A DNA stretch of 64,000 bases from positions 10,577,628 to 10,641,627 of the forward strand of contig NC_091382.1 of NCBI RefSeq assembly GCF_038502225.1, written 5' to 3'. Numbering within the stretch: the first letter of the stretch is position 1; each line of letters starts with the position of its first letter. Positions 20,880-32,974 of the stretch are shown here, piece by piece. The notes under the pieces were generated by a model. The model was not told the origin of the DNA. It was given only the letters and a program-made list of their open reading frames with translations, and ran no database searches. The position numbers and the translations under genes are program-made. Origin of the DNA: Cherax quadricarinatus. Taxonomy: Eukaryota > Arthropoda > Malacostraca > Decapoda > Parastacidae.

Positions 20880-21354
20880 CAACAAGATATATATGTTTAT
20901 TAACAAAGTTCCAGAGCAATATCAGACTAATATTACTCTTTCACACACTAAATAACATAATATAACATTATAGCTCCTAATAAAACATGTACAGAGCAGT
21001 ACTACCTCAATCATTAAAAACCATCCTGGCACAAGACACTTCAGAAAGCCACCCCCTGCCATCCCCTGACCCCATACTGTCTATATTAAAAAACACAAAC
21101 TCACGTTCCTTTTCATGCCCAAGCCCATACCTGACGTCTAAAGTCATAAAACCCCTGTCTCTTAACCAAAAGTCACCAGTTCACCCCCCCCCTACGCCCC
21201 CCTCATTCCTAACGACTTTACACCCATATGCTCCACTACCACACACTTTTATTCCACCTTCCATCCTCCACTAATCTCAAAATGGAACAAAATGCCAGTT
21301 TATGGAGAAACAACCCATTCCAGTTCTAAACTACACCCAACCCTAACATTACAC
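20880..21354 (-). other. Proximal 3'UTR of copy C
   Basis: Non-coding sequence between the ORF2 stop of copy C and the RTE insertion. Confidence 0.6.
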
Positions 21355-24300
21355 CTACGTCAGATTACGATAACCCAAGGGAAAACTATTTACCCACACC
21401 TTCCCATATAGTAGCCTATTTCTGCAAACTGTACGATACACACTCGCCGCAAGCGCCCGCACCCTACAATCACCCCCCACCTCCCGCATGCACCAAGACA
21501 CATACAAAAAATCTGCCACCACATACATCACTGCCCTCCGAATGTCCTTGGAAACCCCGCCCACATCAAAACGCAAAGCCCTCAAAGTCGAAATGTTTCT
21601 CCCCCCTCCCGCCACTATACCCACGACCCACGCTAACCATGTCCTTACAACCTCCAAGTTTTCACAAAAATATACAGCATGAAAAGCAGTCTCCTCTTCC
21701 CCACAATGCAAACAAGTGCCCGCACCTACATAACCCATTCTATATAGCACTGACCTTGAAGCTAGAATTCCCATAAAGAATCTATATACCACTTCACGAA
21801 CCATTGGCTTTAATCTAATCTTCCGAAAGTCTTCCCAAATGCCCCTCCAATCATACATCAGGTATGTTGCTACTCCCTGTATCACTGTACCCTGCCTACC
21901 TGTCCTCCCAAGACTACTTACCCTAACTTTTCTTGCATCCCGTATTGCCAACAAATTATGCACCATATCTTCCCACAATAATAACGCCTTCCCCTTCCAC
22001 CATTATCCCACATCCTCCATGACCTCTCCCACCCTTCTACCCCTCTCCCCTCCCACCCTCAAGTATCGCTGCTTCACATACACTGCCTTCACACGTGTGT
22101 CCAAAGGTATAAGACCCAGCCCACCCTGCCGCACGCCCATCATCACCACCTCCTTCCGTAGCCATGGCCTCCCATAACCCCACACATACCTCAAAACCAC
22201 CCTCTCCAGTTCCTGAATATCACACGACCTCGGGATATACTTCTGCCACTCCCCACACTTTACTAGACACAAGTGTGTTTACTACCACCACCCTCTGCTG
22301 CAACGTTACATTCCCGGCCCTCCACTCACGCATCCTACCCATCACTCTACTCACAACATCCTTAGAATTTATTCTCTGCGCCTCCCCCACATCCGCCATG
22401 TACACAACCCCACGTATCTTAATTCTATCCACTACGTTCCACCCATACAGTTCCCTCCCTCCCCCACCCACATGCCTACTTCCAATAACTTAGACTTTGC
22501 TCCATTAACCCTCATCCCTGTCGCCACACCAAAAATCTCTATTATACGTCCCACATTCCCCAATCCTATTTCCCCTCCCACCAAAACTGTGGTGTCATCC
22601 ACATACCCCACAATACCACATCTGCCAGGACCCACCTCTCCCTGTTCCCACACTCCTTTCTCTATAAGCCTATAAAAAGGGTCGTGCATGCATGCAAAGA
22701 GGATTTGAGACAAGGGGCAACCCTGTCGCAAACCCTTCCCCAACTGCACCAGCAACCCTAACTTCCCATTAACCTGTACCCTGACCGTCGCAGGCGTATG
22801 CAAAGTAGTCACCCAGCGCACAATCTCATCCCCAAAACCCTGTTTTTGTAAAATACTCCACAACATACGTCTATCTACACAGTCATAAGCCTGCTTCCAA
22901 TCAACCCCCAAGATCCCCCCCTTGTCTACCCTCCACGAAATCCCTAATTCTTCCATGCCCCTCATGCATACTTCGACCTGGAATCCCACACTGTCCTCTA
23001 TGTAGAACTCGGTCAAGCACCTTTTTCATATGATTACCTAAAACCTTCGCAAAAACTTTATAATCAGCACACATGAGGGAGATCACCCTAAAAGCACCAA
23101 AGGTCTTCGCCCCCCTCCCTCATAGACCAAAACAACTACCCCCGTGCCCTGCGATTCCCCCAACACTCCCCTTTCCTTCATACAGTTAAGCAACGAGACC
23201 AGACATTCCTTCATACAATCCCAATGTGTAATATAGAAATCATTAGGAATTCCATCAATGCCCAGTGCTTTTCCCCTACTCAAGCCCATTACCACCTCCT
23301 CCACCTCCTCCTCCTCCTCACTGATCCTACCCTCTATTACTGCTCTCTCCTGCTCCCCTAAAATACCCCGAATTCCTTCCCCTAGAATCTCTCCCTCCCT
23401 CCCTCCACCCTCTCCATGCTTAAAATTCTCCCTAAACCAATAATCAGCATAATTACTCATTCTATAGGTGGTACTAAGTACCTGCCCCACCTTATATCTC
23501 CCCACCCCTTTACACACCTCTAATTCCATAATCGAGTTCATCTGTTGCCTATTCCTAAAACTCCTCAAAACATATCCTGACGGTTTGTCACCCCATAGTA
23601 CCTCCTCTAATCCTTCCCTCACACGTATCGCATAATAACGAGAATTTTGTATATCCCTCAATCTTCCCCTTAAAACCTCTATTTCTCCATGTCTAGCCCC
23701 CCCGCCCCCTTCATAACAATCATTGAGCTGCCCCTCAAAATATTTCTGTAAACTAAACCTCCACCTCGCCTCATCCCGTCCTCTATGCTGATAATACTCC
23801 TTAATCTGCAATTTAGCATGCTTCTCCCACCATTCCAATACATCCTCCTCTTTGTTGCGAACCTCCCAGAGTTGCCTCCACCATTCCCTAAAAAACAACC
23901 CCTCCCCCTTCCCCTGAAGTAGCCTCACATTCATTTTCCAATAACCCACATACCTACGAACCATCCCTTCCCATGCCACCTCTGCCAAAACAGCACGATG
24001 GTCCGAAAAACCTAAATCTATCGTCATTACACGTTCTACTGTGATATCTCGAGTTATATATATATACGGTCCAACCTGGCAGCATAACCCCTCCGCATAA
24101 ACGTGTGCTCCACTCTCCACCCATCACCCCTGACTATGTCATAAACCCCTGCATCCCTCAACAAATCCCTCAATACCCCAAGCACACACCCTGCCCCTCT
24201 CAGCTCCACATCCTTATTCCTGATTACACAGTTCCAATCCCCACCAATTATAGAAACCATGGGTAAACCCCGCAAGTTGAAAAGCAAAACCTCCCTTACA

Positions 24301-24635
24301 AAATCCACCTTTACGCGTATGTTACTATCAGCCGGCATATATATCCCCAGAAAACATACTCTAATCTCGCCCCATAGCCCCTCCACCCTCACCACCCTCC
24401 CCTCCCCCCCTCTTCCAACATGAGCACGTGAAATGGGCTGGATTCCCTCACTGCCACTGCCACCCCACCCTTTAATTTCCCTGAACTACCAGCATACATC
24501 CTAAAACCGTTCAGCCTCAGCTCTCTGCCACACTTAAAATTGTGTTCTTGAATAAAACACACATCAATGTTAAAACGCTGCAAAACATCCTCCAACCATA
24601 CTCGTTTACCGTCAGCTCTAAGGCCATTCACGTTT
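21355..24635 (-). pseudogene. ORF2 endonuclease/RT of copy C, multiple frameshifts
   Basis: Seven overlapping frame segments cover one ORF2. Endonuclease: NVNGLRADGK and CFIQEHN at 24631-24389, GGDWN and LDRIY at 24395-24054, SDHRAV at 24120-23083. RT: LMCADYKVFAKVLGNH at 23086-22901, LDW-like GVDWKQAYDCVDRR, GLRQGCPLS and YVDD at 23016-22432. Further segments run at 22471-22220, 22272-22003 and 21978-21355. The cysteine motif CLHCGEEETAFHAVYFC is present. At least six frame changes make it non-functional. Confidence 0.8.
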
Positions 24636-24659
24636 ATAGTTAGACACTTAAAGATTCAG

Positions 24660-25873
24660 AAAGGGTGGCTTTCCTCTATGTCTCTGTGTCCTGTCTGTTA
24701 CACTTTTTGCTGCTTCTGTCTTTTCCCGTGCACTCTTGCCCGCCTGGACCCCCTCTTTCCCTGTGCACTACCCTGCCCCTTCTTAATCACTCCCGCCCAC
24801 GTCTTCTTCCCAGAACGCTGAGCTGGAGTAATAACCTCATCATCCGACGAGCCTCCAGCTCTCTTTCTAGATGTTCCCTCAAACTCCATGCCAGTATTTC
24901 CACTCCCCCTGTGCACCTCAGCTTCCACCTGTAGCAACTGCAACATGCCTCTGACCCCAGAGGCCCTGGAATCTGCCCAATCAGGTCCTCCTCAACCATC
25001 AGAATTCTCCCGTCTGCAGAGGAGATCTCCTCCGCTGGCACGTCCAGGAAAGACTTAATCATCTCCTGTAGGGGTGCAGACAACTCCTGTAGGTCACCGG
25101 CCTCTCCCACCCCCACAGGCTGCTGCTCAACACCCGGGTCTGCCTGCGGGGGAGCATCCGAAGCCACTGGTAGCGTCACACAATTCTCTTCCACGCCCTC
25201 CACTTCGTCCGCCCAATTACCTTTGCCTACTGCACTCATAGCCATTGGCAGAGGTGCCACCAGAGACTTGCAGTTCCAAAGGCCGCGGCGCTGCTGCCTT
25301 ACCACACCCAGCCGCCATGTGGTCAAAAGCGCCACACAGGTGACACGTCTTGCATTGTCCCGCGTAGGTCACATACACCTGTGTCCTAAAATCCTCCAGG
25401 ACAACATACGAGGGAATAGGTCTTTTCAGTGTCATCTTGACGGTGTAAGATCCTGCAGGCAGCCCTGCATAGATTCCATCCGTCCATCGGCCTAAAGTTA
25501 TAGCATGCACCTCACCATATCGTTGAAAAGTCTCTCTGATATCCACATCATCTGCTTCAAAAGGAGCGTTGCTGATCCTCACCCAGGTGTAGTATTTTGA
25601 GGCATCCGGCAGGCATACCTCCAGACCAGATGATACGGCGATGCACTTCTCCTGGTACTGAGTCACCGTCCTTTCATATGCCTCCACTGTGCAGAACTTT
25701 ATGAAGATTCTTGAAGAACCATTAAGCGATATTCCATGTAGTTCATCATTGTCAATGCCAAACGTGTCCCGTATAATCGTTGGTAATAAAGCAGAGGCAT
25801 TCGTCGGATAAATTGTTCCTTTAACTAGGTCAACACACAGGGTTTGGCTCCTCCTGCGGTAGCTGGCAGCCAT
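24660..25873 (-). pseudogene. ORF1 of copy C, one frameshift plus changes
   Basis: ATG at 25873 (MAASYRRRSQT) is chosen by alignment with other copies; an upstream ATG belongs to copy D sequence. It includes YYTWVRISNAPF, SYTVKMTLKRPIPSYV and the knuckle CHLCGAFDHMAAGC. The frame is lost near 25220-25335 and continues in another frame through GKKTWAGVIKK-type sequence. Same role as ORF1 of copy B. Confidence 0.8.
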
Positions 25874-25905
25874 CTTGGTGAAAACAGGAAGTTGCACAAC
25901 ACATA

Positions 25906-28018
25906 CCAGTTGCTGCCCCAAAAAACTAAACCCTGCCTATGAACTGCAAGTCCTCCTCCCCTTTTAACAAAATCGTGGTATCATCCACGTATCGACTACG
26001 CACGCTGCACGATTATTACCCAGTACCCCACATTCCAAACCGTCATCCACCAGTTCATAAAATGGATTTTGCATACAGGCAAAAAGCAGCTGACCCCAGT
26101 CCATGCGTACAGGCTGCCCTAACTTACCGTTTACCTGTACTCTTACCATTGCAGAGGCATACAAAGTGTCAATCCATCGTACTATTCCCTCCCCAAAACC
26201 CTGCTTCAATAAAATAAGCCTTAATAAATCTCTGTCAACACAGTCGTAAGCATTTTGCCAGTCAAGACCGAGGACACACCCCCTTGACATTTCACCAAAA
26301 ACTCCCTAATACGCCCATGTCCTTCCCTCATATTCCTACCTGGTATGCCTAGCTGTCCCCTATGAATAACCGATTCCATGACTTTTCTCAACCTGTTACC
26401 TAGGACCTCTGCGAATATTTTATAGTCTGAACACAGAGAGATGGGCCCTATATGCGCTCAGACCTCTCCTCCCCTCCCTTTTTGGGCACCAACACCACTA
26501 CCCCTGTACTCTATGATGTACCCAACCTCCCCTCCGTGAGCATGCAATTCAATACCTCAATCAAGCATTGTTTAATAGTTTCCCCAATGCATCCTATAAA
26601 ATTCATTTGATATGCCATCTATGCCTGGTGCTTTCCCTTTACTCATCCTAAAAGTCGCCTCTTCAACCTCCTCCACACGAATCCTACCCTCTAGTACCCT
26701 CCGATCCCTTTCACTTACGACCATTCTGAATACCCCCCCCCCTAGCAGACCACCCTCATGAACCCATCCCTGCTCTCCGTCGGAGCTTTTCCTCAAACCA
26801 AAGGTCAGTATAAAAACTCATGCTGTCCATATTAGAGAGCAGCTGACCAGGCAGGTAACCACCCAAACCGGTGCATACTTCCAAACGCAGAAGGGATGTT
26901 GCTTGTTGTCTAACCCTAAATTTCCGCAGGACACAACCCAAAGGTTTGTCACCCCATAGCACCTCTTCCATGCCCGTCCTGATTCTAACCGCACTGAAAT
27001 GCTGATTGTGGATTTTGGCCAGTTGATTGCGAAGATGTTCGATGTTTTCATACCTACTACTTCCACCCCCAACATCATAATCATTCAGTTGCCCCTTCCA
27101 GGTAATTTTGTAGCCCATACCTCCACCTCGCTTCTTCCTTACCCCGATTCCTATAATAACTCGCTATCCCGGGTTTGGCTCGCATTTTCCACCATTCCAA
27201 CAAACATTCACCTTCCTTCCGAGTTTCCCAGAGATTCTTCCACCAAACCTGAGAAGTAGACCCATCCCCCTCCCCCTCCAAAAGCCGCACGTTTAGTTTC
27301 CAATAACCTGGATAAATCTGTATGATTACATCCCAGTCCAAATCTGCTAGCACTGCACGGTGGTCTGAAAACCCTATATCAAAGGTCTGTACGCGCCCAA
27401 CTCTAATTCCTTGTGTTACATGAAGTCTATCCAGTTGGGCCGTGTAGCCTCTACATACAAACATGTGCTCCACCCCCACCCACCCCTCCCCACCACATCA
27501 TAAACTCCTGCATCCCCCAGCAAATTTCTTAGGACAGGTAAAACGCACCCCCTTGGTTCACCGTCACCATGGCGGATAACGCAATTCCAATCCCCACCCA
27601 TGACCGAAAATAAAGGCAAACCCCGAGTGTGAAACGTTAAAACCTCCCTCACAAAATCTATTTTAACTTTAGAGTTACTGCCTGCAGGCATATAAACTCT
27701 AATAAAACAAACTTTAAGCCCACCCTAATACCCATCCATCCTTACCACCCTTCCACCTCCCCCCTCCCCCCTCCTCCCATCCCAAGACACACCAAGGGCT
27801 GGACTCCTTCACCGCTATAGCCACCCCACCCTTGAATCTTAAAGAATTACTCACATACATTCGGTAGCCTTTCAACCGTAACTCTCTACCAAACTTGTAA
27901 TTGTGTTCCTGCATAAAACATACATCCACATCGTAACGTCGCAAAAACCACTCCATCCATACTTTTTTAACTTCCGTCCTCAGGCCATTGGCATTGATGG
28001 TGACACTTGAATTTACAA
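25906..28018 (-). pseudogene. ORF2 of copy D, frameshifted and truncated
   Basis: The start TINANGLRTEVKKVW is in frame with ORF1 in this copy. Fragments give CFMQEHN, GGDWN (27691-27416), SDHRAV (27479-27081), LNDYDVGGG (27118-26756), KAPGIDGISNEFY (26796-26572), LDWQNAYDCVDRD and YVDD (26290-25964). The catalytic loop of RT upstream of YVDD is disrupted by a deletion (VRMDWGQLLFACM). Sequence is lost after ...GAATGM at about 25906. Confidence 0.8.
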
Positions 28019-29256
28019 AAAAGGTGGTTTTCCTCTGTTTGTGGGTCTTTCCCGTTCCCATATGTACTTTAGACTGTTCTTCTTTGGCATTCGGCTTCTC
28101 GAGACCCCCCTCCCCCTGAGCTCTACCTGTATGCTGGGACCTTGAAACTATCCCTTCTGTGAGAGGCACCTCAGTCACTTTCGCCCACGATTTCTTCCCC
28201 GGGCGCTGTCCTGGTGTCAAGACATCGTCTATGTCCGACGCTCCTGCCGATCGTTTGCGGGAGCTGCCATCCACATACATCTCGCCAGACGAAGCTTCCT
28301 GGTGGACCTCCACCACCACCCCATGCGTCCATACAAACGTGGATGTGTTCTGCACCTCCACGTTAGGTGATTCCTCCGTCGTTAACTCACAACAGACCGG
28401 TGAAACAACAGGACCACGCTCTGTTCCATTCAGGAGGTCCTGCAGCACGTCCTCCAGCAACCTAACCTGTGTCAAATCCCCAGGCCTCACATGATCCACA
28501 GAAAGCGTGGGCACGGTCGTAGCATCCACTGACAAGGTGGCACACACCGTAGATTGCGTGTCTTCTTGTTGTATCTCTTCACTCCAAAGCTTGGAACCCA
28601 GCCCAGCTGGGGGACCAGACTCAGGCACGAAGGCCTCAGCTTGTAGGCCCACAGGTGAAGGGTCCCAGGAGCGGACCGCCAGTCGACAGGAGCACTGGGC
28701 AGCCATATGTTCATAAGAGTTGCATAGTCTGCATGCCTTCCGTTGGCCAGCGTAATGAACAAACACATGGGTCCTATATGTCTCCAGACGTACGTAAGAG
28801 GGAATCGGCTGGCGTAGCGTCATCTTGATGGTGAAGGAGCCCTCCGGGAGCCCCTCGTATGGGCTCTCTCTCCACACTCCCTTGGTCGCTGCATGCACCA
28901 TTCCGTATCTGCCAAAAACATTCCGCAGATCGTGCTCCTCAGCCTCGAAAGGCACGTTTCTCGCCCTGACCCAGGTGACATACATAGACACGTCATGTAG
29001 ACAAACCTCATCAGCGGAATTTACCACCATTCTCCTTTCCTGAAAAGTTTGCACAATCTTGGTGTAGAAGCCGGCATTCACGAATTTCACAAATATCCTC
29101 GACATCCCATTTAGAGCTATGCCATATAATCATTGGGGATGCCGTAGACGTCGCGTATGATGCACGGCATTAATGCATGCATTGTAGAACCACTGAGGGA
29201 GCCTTGGGTGAATTCAACACTGACGTGTTTACTCTCCGACCTTGACGGTCCGCCAT
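28019..29256 (-). pseudogene. ORF1 of copy D, two early frameshifts, fused to ORF2
   Basis: ATG at 29256 (MADRQGRRVNTSV) matches the family start. The frame shifts within ~13 codons, and again before LNGMSRIFVKF at about 29105. From there 463 codons are open, including YVTWVRARNVPF, FTIKMTLRQPIPSYV and the knuckle CRLCNSYEHMAAQC. The frame then runs on without a stop into the ORF2 endonuclease until 27714. In copy B the two ORFs are in different frames. Confidence 0.8.
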
Positions 29257-29410
29257 CTTGTGGATTGTAGTACACGGGCCGCCACCAGGTGTAAGCCGGA
29301 GTAAGCTCAGAGTGCGTCCTCCCAGCCCGCAGGTTGAGAGACGAATGATATAGTGATGAATTATAGATTTTTCCAGGTAAGGTCGAGGGAATGGTCATCT
29401 ACTTCAGTTT

Positions 29411-29734
29411 GCTCATCAGAGATGTGTGGGTGTGAATGTGGTGGCTGGCTTGGCAGGTAGGGTTGGCTGGTGGCTCAGAGGTGGAGTGGGCGGCTGAGGT
29501 TAGAGGATCTGATGGAGTGATGATGCCATCTGTTGGTGGAGATTTTCAACGTATTTGTTTTTGGTGCAGTCTCGGGAAAATTGAATCTTGTAAGATTATT
29601 GAGGTGTCGTTCATCAAGTGGACATACATCGTTCAGTACATACATGATCATGGTGGAAGCGTCGTCTGGGAGTGTTGGAATAAAGTTAATAGGGAAAGTA
29701 GATCGTTGTGAATTCTTTGAGCGTCAGTTTGAAA
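29411..29734. other. No gene recognised
   Basis: Possible 5'UTR of copy D and flanking sequence; no repeat or protein similarity noticed. Confidence 0.5.
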
Positions 29735-30114
29735 TCTTGTGACTGCAGAGCAAGTTGGGAGTCTTAAGTTTTTTCCTTTTTGCGATTTCCTTCTTGAAAG
29801 GGTACTCGACTACAAGAGTGCGATGGTTACTCTTGCAGTTGATACATTTCGGTTTAGAAGTAGAGGTGCAGTCATTTGAGTGTGTCCTTCAGTGCTGCAG
29901 TTGAAGCAGTATTTATTTTCCTTCACAGGTCCTTGGCGAGCTGAGCATATACATCGCAATTCCAACATGGTGTTATGTTGTGGAATCACTCTGGCTCTAT
30001 GTTCTTGAGATTAATGTGGCAATAGGAGATGTGTAGGCCTTCACAGAGCGCCTGAGATGCCATGAAGATTTCGGCGAAGGTGACCTGTGAAGGGGTCGAC
30101 AGTGGATCAGTCAT
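29735..30114 (-). pseudogene. Degraded retrotransposon gag/ORF1 with zinc knuckles
   Basis: From ATG 30114 the minus strand reads MTDPLSTPSQVTFAEIFMAS, then after a stop or frameshift RARVIPQHNTMLELRC, KYCFNCSTEGHTQM (knuckle-like, last Cys lost) and, in another frame, PKCINCKSNHRTLVVEYPFK. This double-knuckle order is typical of gag-like ORF1 proteins of Jockey/CR1-type LINEs. At least two frame changes. Confidence 0.5.
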
Positions 30115-30514
30115 TTTGAACTTCAATAAGTAGTTTCAAGTCTCTTGTTATTATTAGTTACGTTGCAGTTAAGTTTGTTTACGAACGCTGATTTCTTGGC
30201 CATTAACGCAGGGAAGGAGCCACTTTGAAATCACCGTCCTTGAGAACACTTATTCCCGAAGTGGTGATGAAAGAGAAATTGGCACCGAGGAGGTTGGACG
30301 GACTGTTTCACCTGCGAGGTGGTTGTCAGAAGGATTACCAGTCTTCATTGTGTTGGAGACAGTTCAAGTGGGCGAAAGCCCACACGGTGCGCCATGACGA
30401 TGTTGCTGACAACCTGGGAAAGAACAGAGAACGTGATAGCCTTTGGCTTAATCTGTTTACTACTACCTTTTCCTTTCTAGTCTTTAAAAATCAATCTGTC
30501 TACTTTACACCATG
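30115..30514. other. No gene recognised
   Basis: The 164-codon plus-strand frame beginning at 30225 has no recognisable motif and lies on the opposite strand of degraded LINE sequence; it is not called. Confidence 0.5.
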
Positions 30515-30960
30515 CCATTTGCACGCATTTTGTGCGCTATTATACCATGATAACACTTATCGAAGGTTTTTTTGCAAAATCTGTCTATACGACGTCTGCA
30601 TTATACATGTCCTGCAGTGCATCCAAGACTGCCATAGTGCTCCAGGAATGAGGCAGGAACGACCTGCCCTTTGTTGTGCAATTGTTGGGATCCAAATAGT
30701 TGGCGATATTACTTCATAGAACCCTTTCAAAGATTTTAATAATGTGGGACATTAGTACTATCGGTTTCTAATTCTTTGCTATTGCTTTGTTGCCACCTTA
30801 CCTTTGTGGAGTGGAGCTGCATCTGTCCGTTGCGTAGACACTGGATGACCTCCGTGTCTAGACTCACTTTCCATAGAACATTTAATGCACATGATAAAGG
30901 TTTCTTGTAGTTCTTGAAGAAAACACTGAGTTCCACGAGGCAGAGCGGGAAGAGTACATG
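30515..30960 (-). pseudogene. Degraded LINE reverse transcriptase fragment (Jockey/CR1-like)
   Basis: Reading across frames on the minus strand gives APLHKGK, KPIVLMSHIIKIFERVL (finger/palm motif of KNYRPI...LTSHIIKIFE type), LEHYGS, LDALQDMYNADVV, then TDFAK and KTFDKCYHGIIAHKMRANG, corresponding to LDFAKAFDKCDHGIIAHKM in related LINEs. Several frameshifts and a stop; catalytic Asp of this motif is in the disrupted segment. Confidence 0.65.
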
Positions 30961-32265
30961 GATATGACCTCAATGACTATTCAAAGTCCAGTGGTGTTAG
31001 TACAGACAGATTATTTATAAAAGTGAAACTGTGCAATGTTAAGAAACTTACTAGGATATGTTTCACTCACCAAGAGTCTTTTTTAATCTATTTTTGGTGA
31101 AACTTAAACTGATCAAGATCCTGGTGAGCGAAAAATCCTATAAAAATTTCCGAAAGTTGCGAATGTGTTCATTTTATACATTTGTTGGTAACATATATAC
31201 CTCGTGTGATGCGAAGCTCTCGAAAAGTTAGTGAATGCTTCATCTGTCATTCTTTTCGCGGGATACCTTGATACTGGTGAAGGGTTCTTCATTCAAGAAC
31301 TTCGATCTACTCTCCGCAGTGGCTCCTTTGGGTGCCACTGTCGGGTCGCCACATGGAGAAGACCCGGGTCAGGACCCGTAATCGCGTACCTGAACCTCTG
31401 TTTCTTTCGATCAAACGTGACTGTCGCTATTCCCACAGCGAAGAATAACCATTAAGGGTTTACCGCCTTCGCCTCTTCAAAATAATTGATAAATCTGTCG
31501 AGGTTGCGTGAGGTACTACAAATATTACTGGAGTGCAGGTGCAGGGACACAACCCTTCAGGGTGAGGGTGGGGGCTTTGATTCGGCGAAGGATCCTCATA
31601 AAGGAATCGGATCAATCATTACCTTCCTTCGATCAGACCGGATTACTTCCCATTATCAAGACTCCATAAAGGCATAAACAGAGAACTCAATATATCACGC
31701 ACCCTCGATAAAGCAGGGGAAGAATCGCAGTTACAGTGACGAGAGCTCACTACAACTATACACTGGAAAGTGATAGAGCAAGGAAGGAGCCGCAGCTACA
31801 GTGATGGAACGCTCGTGATGAAGGAAGGCAGCAAGGAAGGCAGCAGAAACACCAGGTGTCTACTCAGGAGCCGCAGCTGCTGTTGCCGTAGAGATATAAA
31901 GTTGGCTCATTTTTGCTGCGGCATTTTTTATGATTAATTCTGGAGGTAAATTCTTCTGCTTGGGTGGAGGAAATAAGTGAAAAAAAATAAGTCTTGTAAG
32001 AACGACTCGCTTTTATAATCAACATTTTAAGGTTGTATTAATATTGATGATTATTTTAGGGGTTATTAAATAGATTATTAATGGGTATTTGAAATGGTAT
32101 GATCATTTAGTTGTTTGAATAGTGATGAAGGAGCATTTACAGTTTTTGAAGAGTATTCTTGTCTGGTTGTGAAAAGGTTACAGCATTAATGACTCTCAGG
32201 TAGTCGATAGGCTTCAAACCCCGTGAACCTACCCACCATATATATACTCACTAATTGTAGTTGCA
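30961..32265. other. 1.3 kb without a recognised gene
   Basis: Mixed unique-looking sequence; short frames have no motif. The segment 31240-31330 has weak similarity to the GGTTCCTTGA part of SINE family 3, not enough to call. Confidence 0.5.
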
Positions 32266-32460
32266 GCGATCGAGCCATAGTTCTAGTGTGTACTCGACTA
32301 ATTGTACTCGCCCAATTGTACTCGCCTAATTGTACTCGCCTAATTGTCTTTTCAGGGGTCGATTCATAGCTCCTGGCCCCTTATCTTCAATTGTCGTCAC
32401 TAGGCCTACTCTTTCCTTGCTCCATGAGCTCTTATCATACCTGTTTTTAAAGCTATGTGT
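32266..32460 (-). mobile_element. LINE 3' end, same family as 1-262
   Basis: On the minus strand GATAAGAGCTCATGGAGCA, GGGGCCAGGAGCTATGAATC and a tail of three AATTAGGCGAGTAC-type units correspond to positions ~145-262 of the window. The tail units are 14 bp and differ from the first copy (AATAGGTGAGTAC), showing turnover of the 3' repeat. Confidence 0.75.
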
Positions 32461-32469
32461 GGATCCTAA

Positions 32470-32471
<2 letters not shown>

Positions 32472-32530
<59 letters not shown>

Positions 32531-32546
32531 CACGCGCGCGCACACG
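32472..32546. repeat. (GT)n followed by (GC/CACGCG)n
   Basis: About 50 bp of pure GT, then GCGCGCACGCGCGCGCAC: alternating purine-pyrimidine over 70 bp, a Z-DNA-prone tract. Confidence 0.9.
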
Positions 32547-32609
32547 TAAGCCATGCGTGTCGTAAGAGGTGACTTAAATGCCGGGAGCATGGGGCTAGTA
32601 ACCCCTTCT

Positions 32610-32874
32610 CCTGTATACCTGGAGTTTACCTGGAGAGAGTTGCGGTGGTCAACGCCTCCTGGTGGATGAGAGCCTGATCAGCCAGGCTGTTACTGCTGGC
32701 TGCACGCAGTCCAACGTACGAGCCACAGTCCGGCTGGTCAGGTACCGACTTTAGGTGCTTATCCAGTGCCTGCTTGAAGACAGCCAGGGGTCTATTGGTA
32801 ATCCCCCTTATGTATGCTGGGAGGCACTTGAACAGTCTCGGGCCCCTAACACTTAATGTATTGTCTCTTAACGT
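32610..32874 (-). mobile_element. LINE 3' end (partner LINE), left arm at gap
   Basis: On the minus strand it encodes SVRGPRLFKCLPAYIRGITN and LDKHLKSVPDQP, the C-terminus of a Jockey/CR1-like LINE protein, and ends with the CTCCAGGTAAACTCCAGGTA tail. It is truncated at the N gap and mirrors 32975-33243. Confidence 0.75.
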
Positions 32875-32974
32875 NNNNNNNNNNNNNNNNNNNNNNNNNN
32901 NNNNNNNNNNNNNNNNNNNNNNNNNNNNNNNNNNNNNNNNNNNNNNNNNNNNNNNNNNNNNNNNNNNNNNNNNN
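32875..32974. other. Assembly gap of exactly 100 N
   Basis: Exactly 100 N, which usually marks a gap of unknown size. It lies at the symmetry centre of two head-to-head LINE ends. Confidence 0.99.

Larger units (their letters stand above)
17987..25905 (-). mobile_element. Tx1-like LINE copy C, inserted in copy D/E
   Basis: The 3' end at 17987 has the family terminus (AAATAAAATATA plus A10) on the minus strand. The ORF1 start is at 25873 with only ~30 bp of 5' leader. ORF2 lies between 24635 and 21355. The 3'UTR is split by an RTE-like LINE (19079-20868). Excluding that, the element is ~6.1 kb. Both junctions show TACCA (5 bp), a short duplication or microhomology. Confidence 0.8.
25906..29410 (-). 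mobile_element. Tx1-like LINE copy D (5' part of D/E)
   Basis: ORF1 and the N-terminal two thirds of ORF2 are present, stopping in the RT shortly after YVDD, exactly where copy C begins. The 3' remainder is most likely the C-terminus at 17377-17986. The 5' end near 29410 is approximate. Confidence 0.7.

Noticed and set aside
30225..30719. 164-codon plus-strand ORF
   Set aside because: Opposite strand carries a degraded reverse transcriptase; no motif and no homologous counterpart in the window.
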